IMG/VR virus record: IMGVR_UViG_3300026483_000040
Location: 1 to 24,247 of that record
Length of the DNA: 24,247 nt
DNA from: a virus
Direction: 5' to 3' (one strand)
Position numbers and translations under genes: made by a program. Within the stretch, counting starts at the first letter, position 1; each line of letters begins with the position of its first letter. Shown one piece after another: positions 1 through 6,096 of this stretch. The notes under the pieces were generated by a model that searched no databases, was not told where the DNA came from, and saw nothing but the letters and a program-made list of their open reading frames with translations.

Positions 1-349
1 CGAAAATATCTTCCATACCAAGCACATTAAGGAGACGTTCATATGCATTATTATGAATTACTTCGACATTAGCCATAACATAGCCAAGATCTGTAATAGA
101 AGGGTGTGGAAGGTTCTGACCGACATTAGCCCAAAAAGTTTTTACTGCTACTTCAATCTGACCAATAGCAGATAAAGATCGAGTGACCATATCTCTCTCT
201 GTATCTGTTAAATTGACTTTGAAATCTTGAATATCAGACTGAAAATTGAACTCTTTATCAGTCCAAAATCCATTGTGCATGGCTGTAATGAACTCTTCGG
301 TCCAAGGATAGTGATCAGGTTTGCGGGAAATTTGTTCTTCGAATATCAT
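1..349 (-). CDS. nrdB: Ribonucleotide reductase class I small (beta) subunit, partial
   Basis: First 116 codons of NrdB; the 3' part lies beyond the window. The R2 subunit carries the di-metal/radical cofactor that activates the large subunit for reducing ribonucleotides to deoxyribonucleotides, feeding phage DNA synthesis. Visible support is the helix SAIGQIEVAVKTFW (about residues 60-73) and the metal-ligand segment ANVEVIHNNAYERLL, with the E96-x-x-H99 pair typical of R2 proteins. The residue aligning with the first metal ligand appears to be Glu66 rather than the Asp of E. coli R2a. The ATG at 347-349 gives MIFEEQISRKPDHYPW, a normal R2 N-terminus. A promoter-like sequence lies just upstream, so nrdB may be transcribed separately from the small late genes before it. 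Family assignment is secure; the subclass is not. Confidence 0.93.
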   Translation of the reverse strand, partial: MIFEEQISRKPDHYPWTEEFITAMHNGFWTDKEFNFQSDIQDFKVNLTDTERDMVTRSLSAIGQIEVAVKTFWANVGQNLPHPSITDLGYVMANVEVIHNNAYERLLNVLGMEDIF

Positions 350-357
350 TATGTACT

Positions 358-385
358 AATATATACATTTAGGTTAGGTTGTAAA
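358..385 (-). promoter_or_regulatory. Sigma70-type promoter for nrdB
   Basis: On the minus strand TTTACA (380-385) and TATATT (358-363) are separated by 16 bp, each one base from consensus. They lie in the 81-base gap before nrdB, about 9 bases from its ATG. The leader would therefore be very short, which weakens the call. Confidence 0.45.
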
Positions 386-430
386 GATAATAATACAATT
401 AAAAACACCATATTTATGATGCTTATTGTA

Positions 431-721
431 TTAATCGTTTGATGCTCTTTGACGAATCGATCTTAAAGCTCCAGTGGTAGAATCTCTCAGAACCACTACA
501 GCATCACGATTTTTACGGGCATAGTCATATATCTTCTTTTGGTCACTATCAGTTAAGTCAAGATATTTTGCCCATCTTTCGAACTTATTTCTTCCGCTTT
601 GAAATCTTCTAAAAACATCTGTTGGAACATCGAAATCGCGGTACTTTCTCTTTTTAACCATCAATGGTTTATCGGTCATAGCCACGGCTCCTGTTGTCAT
701 CTGTTCTTTTCTCTGATTCAT
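431..721 (-). CDS. Small basic phage protein of unknown function
   Basis: A 96-residue protein rich in Lys and Arg, with the core KKRKYRDFDVPTDVFRRF (about 23-40) followed by a predicted helical segment and a polar C-terminus. I do not recognise a characterised family, although similar small proteins occur near structural genes in T4-like marine phages (memory, not verified). Its ATG follows the stop of the preceding gene by one base (TAGTATG), so it is translationally coupled to the upstream unknown and is the last gene before the nrdB promoter. No signal peptide, membrane segment or cysteine is visible. The basic composition would suit nucleic-acid or virion binding, but that is a guess. 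Confidence 0.7.
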   Translation of the reverse strand: MNQRKEQMTTGAVAMTDKPLMVKKRKYRDFDVPTDVFRRFQSGRNKFERWAKYLDLTDSDQKKIYDYARKNRDAVVVLRDSTTGALRSIRQRASND

Positions 722-722
722 A

Positions 723-1304
723 CTAGAATGTTATATCGTCCTGTGTAATATATATACTTTGCTTGGTTTTCACATGATATCCTTTAAAGACTTTGACACC
801 AAAGACTTCTCCTATAGGTTCATGTTCTTCAACCATAACAACTGTATTACTTTTAGCTAAAAGTTCTCCATTTCTTAATGGTAGATCCTTTGTTAAAATG
901 AATGTTCCTTTACGGATCTTATTTAAATCCTCGGTTAGAAACCAATCTGTCGATTCAACAATGCAGTTTCCTTCTATTTCCATATCAGTGATCTCACTTA
1001 ATACCTTTGCGAGTCTCTTATCTGAAATATTACAATGCTCTTTAATCAAATATAATGCAGCGCCGTAGCGGGCGATTGTGCTTTTACCTAAAGGTATTTT
1101 CCCTAACAACCTTCTAATATTAAAGACTAGTTTATGGAATGTGTTGTATGCCGATTTCTCATCAGCAGTTTCAGGCTCTTTCAATTTCTTACCATCTTTA
1201 TCAACAATACCTCGCTTGAATGCATCCGTCTTTTCCCATGGCATCGTGAGCAGTCTAAGAAATCTTAGTGCATAAATAAAATCTGATCCTCTTAATAATC
1301 CCAT
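723..1304 (-). CDS. Conserved T4-like phage protein of unknown function
   Basis: A 193-residue protein starting MGLLRGSDFIYALRFLRLLT. The N-terminal half (to about 100) is helical, with a Lys/Arg-rich stretch NIRRLLGKIPLGKSTIARYG. The C-terminal half looks beta-rich and includes TGTF-like and VFKGYHVKTKQSIYITQDDI segments. Proteins with this N-terminus are common in T4-like cyanophages (memory), where they have no assigned function. It lies in a tightly packed set of small genes, 8 bases after the previous stop, and is coupled to the next gene. A TATAAATC sequence, one base from the late promoter motif, lies about 11 bases upstream of the start; this may be chance in AT-rich DNA. Confidence 0.75.
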   Translation of the reverse strand: MGLLRGSDFIYALRFLRLLTMPWEKTDAFKRGIVDKDGKKLKEPETADEKSAYNTFHKLVFNIRRLLGKIPLGKSTIARYGAALYLIKEHCNISDKRLAKVLSEITDMEIEGNCIVESTDWFLTEDLNKIRKGTFILTKDLPLRNGELLAKSNTVVMVEEHEPIGEVFGVKVFKGYHVKTKQSIYITQDDITF

Positions 1305-1312
1305 AGTATGAT

Positions 1313-1681
1313 TTATAATGATTGTAATTTCTTGGCCACATATAAGTCAGTGACAATGTCTTTTTTGTGTTCTGGATTTAGATAATTTAAATATATCAAA
1401 AAGGTCTTTATTGTTGGCCAGTGATTTGTTGAAACACGATAGAATAGCATTCTAGTGGCTGCTGAGATATCAAATACATTATATATTGTTATTATGTGAT
1501 TTAATAGAAGTCTTTCAGATATTATGCCCGTGGATTCATATTTCCTCAACAGACGATTAATATATTTAAATCTAGCTAAGTCTTCTTTAAAATCCTCAAT
1601 ATCTAAACATGCTGTATTTCTATAGTGTTTTGCAGCATATAATTCAAAATTCTCATTATTTAATTCATTAAATATCTTCAT
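1313..1681 (-). CDS. Conserved small helical phage protein
   Basis: A 122-residue, mostly helical protein beginning MKIFNELNNENFELYAAKHY, with a central KYINRLLRKYESTG helix and a hydrophobic, aromatic segment TFLIYLNYLNPEHKKDIV near the C-terminus. The pattern is familiar from a conserved unknown family in T4-superfamily phages (possibly Pfam DUF7207; the number is from memory). The ATG follows the TAA of the upstream gene by three bases, indicating coupled translation. No catalytic motif or membrane segment is evident; the hydrophobic stretch is interrupted by charged residues. Function unknown. Confidence 0.75.
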   Translation of the reverse strand: MKIFNELNNENFELYAAKHYRNTACLDIEDFKEDLARFKYINRLLRKYESTGIISERLLLNHIITIYNVFDISAATRMLFYRVSTNHWPTIKTFLIYLNYLNPEHKKDIVTDLYVAKKLQSL

Positions 1682-1684
1682 ATT

Positions 1685-1963
1685 TTAAAGAACGTAAAAT
1701 CTACCTCTTTCTACAACTTTTCCGCCATTTTCTTTAGCGTATTTTTTAGCTTGTCTTAGAGAACGAAAGGATTGAGGTTTATCACTTTCAGCTTGAACAA
1801 CTTCTCTTAACTCTTCAGTTTCTTCTTCAATGATAGGCTCACTGATTACTTCTCGTAGCTCTTCGATCAACACCTTTTTTGATTTACGACGGTCTAATTC
1901 GATATCGTATTCTCTGCCAAGATCTTCTAGTTTTTTCTTTGATAATTTTGTTAAATCTTTCAT
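1685..1963 (-). CDS. SAP / Rho N-terminal-like domain small protein
   Basis: A 92-residue protein. Residues 4-37 (LTKLSKKKLEDLGREYDIEL and the following KSKKVLIEELREV) have the helix-extended-helix pattern of SAP-like and Rho N-terminal domains, which bind nucleic acid. A Glu-rich linker follows, then a C-terminal segment SFRSLRQAKKYAKENGGKVV that may form a second small fold. I chose the ATG at 1961-1963 because it comes four bases after the upstream stop in the context TAAAGATATG, the same junction as at the nucleotidyltransferase-kinase gene (8166). An in-frame ATG at 1982-1984 and a TTG at 1991-1993 would overlap the upstream gene and add residues not needed for the domain. A nucleic-acid-binding role is inferred from the fold pattern only. 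Confidence 0.65.
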   Translation of the reverse strand: MKDLTKLSKKKLEDLGREYDIELDRRKSKKVLIEELREVISEPIIEEETEELREVVQAESDKPQSFRSLRQAKKYAKENGGKVVERGRFYVL

Positions 1964-1967
1964 ATCT

Positions 1968-2432
1968 TTATTTATCTTCGTCATATATTTCAACTGTGTG
2001 AATATCTTTAAAATTATATGCAGCCTTTGGTGTTGGTTGTTCTACTTCATGAATCTTACTAGATTCCTTTTTAGTCTTCATACTCTTAAGTCTTTCAACT
2101 TCCTTTTTCTTGATCTTAGGTAAGATCTTCTTAGCAATCTTCTTGATTGCAGCTTTCTTCTTTTCAACTTTTTTATCAACGACGGCTTTCTGTCCTGCTT
2201 CCAAATCTTGATATTTCTTATCTTTCAATATCTTGTTACGGATGATCTCCTTTGCAGCTTTTTCAGCTCTTTTCAGAATCTTCTCAGGTGAGGCTTTCTT
2301 CTTCATAGCAATAGCCTTCTTGCGTGCAATCTTTGGTGCAAGACGTTTCATGATTCGACCTCTTGCTCTTCTCTGAGAAGGTGTGAGAGGTTTCTCACTT
2401 AAATTGGTTAATGTTTTTTCTATAATATTCAT
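1968..2432 (-). CDS. Lysine-rich, histone-like conserved phage protein
   Basis: A 154-residue, extremely basic protein. The N-terminal part contains SQRRARGRIMKRLAPKIARK followed by AIAMKKKA, and long Lys/Ala helices run to about residue 125. The last 30 residues are acidic and polar, ending VEIYDEDK. The RRARGRIMKRLAPKIAR block recurs in T4-like cyanophage and related genomes (memory), where the family has no settled function. Charge and low complexity suggest DNA condensation or a role as an internal head or core component, but no clear prohead-protease site is seen in it. A purine-rich AGGAG lies 12 bases before the ATG, embedded in the end of the preceding gene. Confidence 0.75.
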   Translation of the reverse strand: MNIIEKTLTNLSEKPLTPSQRRARGRIMKRLAPKIARKKAIAMKKKASPEKILKRAEKAAKEIIRNKILKDKKYQDLEAGQKAVVDKKVEKKKAAIKKIAKKILPKIKKKEVERLKSMKTKKESSKIHEVEQPTPKAAYNFKDIHTVEIYDEDK

Positions 2433-2436
2433 ACTA

Positions 2437-2748
2437 TTATTTATCTCCTGGTAAACCTAACATCCATATAAGAGCACCGCCTAGAGCGGTGATAATTGCT
2501 GATACAAATGTCCAAGCAATGGATTTGATTGTTTTTAATGTTCCTTCAGCATCTGCTTGTTGTTGCTCAACCTGCCTTAATCGCTCTTCTTGAGCAACCA
2601 TTCGCTTTAAGATAATTCTTGTTGTTTCGTCTAGATTCGTAATCTTTTCTTCTGCTCTAGCAAGAGCAATGATAGCATCTGCCATCTTATCGATCTTTTC
2701 TTCGATCCTATCTAAACGAGTTTTTTCAGAAGAGTTCATATTCCCCAT
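2437..2748 (-). CDS. XhlA/holin-like coiled-coil protein with C-terminal membrane anchor
   Basis: A 103-residue protein with two parts. Residues 5-70 form a heptad-like coiled coil (KTRLDRIEEKIDKMADAI and EERLRQVEQQQADAEGTL). Residues 76-99 form a hydrophobic helix with small residues (WTFVSAIITALGGALIWMLG) and a short charged tail GDK. This layout matches XhlA-like haemolysin/holin accessory proteins and other phage membrane-anchored coiled coils, so a role in lysis or the membrane is likely but not proven. The start reads ATG-GGG-AAT-ATG; the second ATG (2737-2739) may be the true start, with GGGGAA as a close ribosome-binding site. The gene lies 17 bases after the late internal-protein module, consistent with late expression. 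Confidence 0.7.
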   Translation of the reverse strand: MGNMNSSEKTRLDRIEEKIDKMADAIIALARAEEKITNLDETTRIILKRMVAQEERLRQVEQQQADAEGTLKTIKSIAWTFVSAIITALGGALIWMLGLPGDK

Positions 2749-2765
2749 TGTAAGGTGTTTAGTTA

Positions 2766-4058
2766 TTATACTTTTTTCTTTCGGGTATATGTTTTGCTCT
2801 TTTTATCAAACCGCCAATCTTTCTTATTGAAGTTTTGGAAATTTTGAACTTCATCATACTCGTCAACTGTTAAAGTGTTTGTCTTTTCAAAATCAACTGA
2901 TTCACCAATTGTGTCTACTTCAGGTTGTTTATTAATGAAACGGGTGATATGTTTTTCATTTGGAACGATAATACTAAGACCAGATTTATCAATATTGAAA
3001 TCATATGAATTGAATTTGTTTCTCAATTTCTTCTGAAGTCTTAATGCAGCCGGTTTTGTTAAAGCCTTAACAACGACGCGGCGACCATCTTCTACACCTA
3101 TATTTTCTTTAATCGATTCAAGTTTAGCCAACTTGGATTTTAGCATCTTGATATACTTATCTTTTCCGCCGTATTGCTTAATCATTTTAGGCGATGGATT
3201 CTTAATCAAATCTTTTATAGATTTAATATCAAGATCTTTATCAGTTGATTCGAGTAACTTAAGTTCTTTCATTCGATCTTTTACAACAGATTTTGGTGCT
3301 TCCATACCGCTTGGAGCTTTAACACCAATAAGAGTTCCAAGGTCTTGTGTTAGATCAGCATTCTTAATTTTACCAGTTTCAATTGCTTTAACAATATTTT
3401 GTGCAACAGTTTTGCGTTGATTCTTCTTTACAGCGTCACTCATGATCACTATTCCATCAACCCAATTTCTTAAGGATTCTTCTCCCTTTTTCATAGAATA
3501 CATACCTTTATGAGTCTTAACTTTGATTGCTTCTTCAAGATCAGTAGATTCTTTAGCCATCACTCTCTGAGCAATTTTAACAAGATTTTCAATCTTGTCG
3601 TTTTCCATCTTCTTCTTGGTTGCAACACTGACCTTATCATAAATCTGACTGATAACAGATGCTGTCTGCATATCAATCATCTTTCCTCCGATCTTAGATG
3701 CTTGCTTATCTGAGACAATTGTTTTAATCTGATCAATCACAGAACCCTTACCTTCTTGAATCTGCGTCGATTCAACATAAGCATTCAATTCATACTTACC
3801 AGAATCCATACCATAGACTTGAAAGGCTAGTCTTTTCCTTGTTTCTTTACCATTCTTAGTAACTTTAACAATATATCTATTGGTCTTACCCTTACCTGGC
3901 TTTTTAGGTCCGGTTGAGACTTGATTGAACCAATCATCTTCATCAACTTCAAATCCTCTTTTCTTGGCAAGGTCTAATGCTGCTTTTGCAGCAGATGTAA
4001 ATGTTTTGTGATATAGAGGGTAATCACCCTCTTTCAAGTATTGTGAAAATGAAATCAT
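2766..4058 (-). CDS. Predicted packaged head protein with capsid-targeting N-terminus and protease sites
   Basis: A 430-residue modular protein. It begins MISFSQYLKE|G, matching the T4 capsid targeting sequence MKTYQEFIAE|A position by position. Segment 24-96 contains RGFEVDEDDWFNQVSTG and RYIVKVTKNGKETRKRLAFQ, an alpha-beta module I recall from other T4-like marine phages. Further matches to (L/I)-x-E|(A/S/G) lie at about 102/103 (IQE|G), 176/177 (ESTDLEE|A), 270/271 (LLE|S) and 386/387 (IGE|S), roughly between predicted modules. The tail is basic and aromatic. No enzyme motif is recognised. The gene starts one base after the polyprotein stop (TAATATG) and ends the late internal-protein cluster. 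Packaging and processing are inferred from motifs; short motifs can arise by chance, but the N-terminal match and the repeated ESxDLEEA linker make chance unlikely. Confidence 0.7.
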   Translation of the reverse strand: MISFSQYLKEGDYPLYHKTFTSAAKAALDLAKKRGFEVDEDDWFNQVSTGPKKPGKGKTNRYIVKVTKNGKETRKRLAFQVYGMDSGKYELNAYVESTQIQEGKGSVIDQIKTIVSDKQASKIGGKMIDMQTASVISQIYDKVSVATKKKMENDKIENLVKIAQRVMAKESTDLEEAIKVKTHKGMYSMKKGEESLRNWVDGIVIMSDAVKKNQRKTVAQNIVKAIETGKIKNADLTQDLGTLIGVKAPSGMEAPKSVVKDRMKELKLLESTDKDLDIKSIKDLIKNPSPKMIKQYGGKDKYIKMLKSKLAKLESIKENIGVEDGRRVVVKALTKPAALRLQKKLRNKFNSYDFNIDKSGLSIIVPNEKHITRFINKQPEVDTIGESVDFEKTNTLTVDEYDEVQNFQNFNKKDWRFDKKSKTYTRKKKV

Positions 4059-4059
4059 A

Positions 4060-6096
4060 TTAAAGTTCTCTTGTAAATTTATTGAATGTTTTAACTATTT
4101 TACTTGGCGCCCATGAAATGTCAACATTAGACTCTGCAATAAATGAATCAATTAACTTTTCATCTGATTCATTTACAGACAATTGAATTACTTTACGAAG
4201 ACGAAGTGTTTCAAGTGAAACAGATTCTTTCATCTCTTCACCCTTAGGTCTATCTTTAATGTTACTTGGGTAACGAATTTTCAAAGGATTGTTGGTTACA
4301 AAGATTAATTCGCCATCAGCATCTAGACCAGCCATAGTATAATTACCAGTCTTCATTTTAAGATTATTGAGAGGACCGAGTTTGATTGCACCAGGTCTCA
4401 CCTTAGAAATAAGAGGCTTGAGATTGTGTTTCTTAATAAGTTTTTCTCTTCTCTTCTGGTTACCTTTTGTTCTAATCCAAGCCTTCTCCAATTCTTTAAA
4501 TGGAAGAGTTGCTTCTTCAAGATCAACTGATTCTCCTAATACAGCATCTACACTTCCGCTTGGAACTGTCATTGGATCAGCCTTCATTTGCTTAAGACCT
4601 TTCTTAATAGCTTGAGCGCTATTGCTAGCTTTCACATCAACTGTTTGACCTTTAAAAAGTTTACCCGTTTTCTTAGTAATTGTAACTGTCCACCATTTAA
4701 CAGCTTCTTCAAGATCAACTGATTCTCCTAGTACAGCATCTACACTTCCGCTTGGTACTGTATTTGGATCAGCCTTCATTTGCTTAAGACCTTTCTTAAT
4801 AGCTTGAGCAGAGTTACTTGCTTTCACATCAACCGTTTGTCCTTTAAAGAGTTTACCAGTTTTCTTAGTAATAGTAACTGTCCACCATTTGACTGCTTCT
4901 TCAAGCTCAGTTGCTTCTTCAAGGTCATTTGATTCGTTATAAGCTGGTTTGATTGCAAGAAGTCCTTGTTTACTTTTTGGAACTTTAAGCTTATTGATTG
5001 CAAATTGTTTTGCGCCCCAAAGGTCTTTTGCATCTTTTTTCGTGATCTCTAATTTCTTTCCTTTAAAGATTGCTATCCAACCATCAGCTTCTTCAAGATC
5101 AGTTGATTCACTAGCGAACATCTTTCTAGCGCCTTTCATAAATGCATCAAATTCTTTTCTCTCTGCAGGGCTTAATTTAATCTTTCCTTTAAGAACATCT
5201 CCTAAGGTTTCTGGGTTTATGCGGCCGAGTTTCTTAGCTAATTTATCGAATGAATCTTCTTCAAGATCAATATCTTCTTTCATTGATCTTTTTTGCATCT
5301 CTCTTTTGATGGCTAAAATAACTGGCTTAGCAGCAGAACGTCCAACGTTTTTGAAGATGTCAAATAAATCTTTTAAATCTGAATCAGAGAGTTTAGCATA
5401 ATCTGCGGCTGCAGCTTCTACTAAATCCGAAATAATGCCATCAATGAAAAGATCATCGAGATCTTCTGATTCATCCATGTTCTTTGTGATCTTATCAACC
5501 ACATCTTTCTTCAGCTTGACTTTAAAGGTCTTTCCGCCGAATTCAAATTCTTTCTTACCATCTTTAGCAGCTTGTGCCAAAGCTCCCATAAAAGCTGGCA
5601 CATCTTCATCGATGATCGCTTTAGGTATAAAATTTTGTCTTTTCATATTAGATTCAGTTTTCCCATTGATTGATTGTTTTGGTGTATCTTTCCTATATTT
5701 ATAAGAAAGCTGTTTTGTACCTTCTTCTCCTGCACCACTTTCTACTGTAAATTTTTGATTAGTTGTTTTAAAATCTTTCTTCCTCATAACAGTCTTTGCT
5801 ACCAAATCTAATTCACCATTCTTATCTAGTTGTAGAACAAATGGCATATTAATATCTGTTTCCATATCATTGATAACGGCCTGCGCCCCTTGACCAAGTG
5901 AGGCTATTTTCTTACCGTATCTACGATATGACTGTTTAAATAGTCTTTGTATCTCTGCCGGTGTGATATCTTTTTTATTACGAGAATCATTCAATCTATC
6001 AAGGAAATGTCGAGTGAATTCAACATCTAGGCCAACCTTACCCCAAAGTTTGTCGGCAAATCTTTCGATTGAATCTAATTGTTTTTTGGTAATCAT
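4060..6096 (-). CDS. Modular polyprotein with LEE|A cleavage linkers and duplicated 64-residue module
   Basis: A 678-residue protein built from modules. Residues 1-118 hold a domain with EFTRHFLDRLNDSRN followed by ITPAEIQRLF and LDLVAKTVMRKKDF, a layout like BECR/RelE-type RNases (His-x3-Arg helix then beta strands); this is a weak inference. Residues 155-205 are an alpha-beta module (IPKAIIDEDVPAFMGAL, KEFEFGGKTFKVKLKK). Residues 337-390 are a W-x-AIFKGKKLEI/KVPKSKQGLLAI module. Residues 401-464 and 465-528 are a near-perfect tandem duplication. T4-type prohead protease matches lie at E227|A, E336|A, E394|A, E400|A, E464|A, E528|A and E655|S, mostly in an ESxDLEEA linker. Its ATG directly abuts the TAA of the kinase gene. 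Unlike its neighbours it lacks a clear N-terminal targeting sequence. Likely cut inside the prohead; the function of the pieces is unknown. Confidence 0.7.
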   Translation of the reverse strand: MITKKQLDSIERFADKLWGKVGLDVEFTRHFLDRLNDSRNKKDITPAEIQRLFKQSYRRYGKKIASLGQGAQAVINDMETDINMPFVLQLDKNGELDLVAKTVMRKKDFKTTNQKFTVESGAGEEGTKQLSYKYRKDTPKQSINGKTESNMKRQNFIPKAIIDEDVPAFMGALAQAAKDGKKEFEFGGKTFKVKLKKDVVDKITKNMDESEDLDDLFIDGIISDLVEAAAADYAKLSDSDLKDLFDIFKNVGRSAAKPVILAIKREMQKRSMKEDIDLEEDSFDKLAKKLGRINPETLGDVLKGKIKLSPAERKEFDAFMKGARKMFASESTDLEEADGWIAIFKGKKLEITKKDAKDLWGAKQFAINKLKVPKSKQGLLAIKPAYNESNDLEEATELEEAVKWWTVTITKKTGKLFKGQTVDVKASNSAQAIKKGLKQMKADPNTVPSGSVDAVLGESVDLEEAVKWWTVTITKKTGKLFKGQTVDVKASNSAQAIKKGLKQMKADPMTVPSGSVDAVLGESVDLEEATLPFKELEKAWIRTKGNQKRREKLIKKHNLKPLISKVRPGAIKLGPLNNLKMKTGNYTMAGLDADGELIFVTNNPLKIRYPSNIKDRPKGEEMKESVSLETLRLRKVIQLSVNESDEKLIDSFIAESNVDISWAPSKIVKTFNKFTREL
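4511..4894 (-). repeat. Tandem duplication, 2 x 192 bp, inside the polyprotein gene
   Basis: Units 4511-4702 and 4703-4894 encode two 64-residue modules that begin AVKWWTVTITKKTGK and end GESVDLEE. The proteins differ at one residue (ADPNTV versus ADPMTV), while the DNA differs at roughly 18 positions. One SNSA stretch uses AGC for serine in one copy and TCT in the other. Nearly all differences are silent, so the duplication is not recent and both copies are held under protein-level selection. The unit boundaries coincide with LEE|A protease motifs. Confidence 0.95.

Noticed and set aside
4949-5401. Long plus-strand open frame of 150 codons
   Set aside because: It lies entirely antisense to the polyprotein gene. 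Its product has low-complexity Ser/Phe/Leu composition typical of a mirror frame of a Lys/Glu/Asp-rich protein.
5696-5703. Exact TATAAATA on the minus strand inside the polyprotein gene
   Set aside because: It encodes part of SYKYRKD in frame, with no start codon or gap downstream; expected by chance in AT-rich coding DNA.
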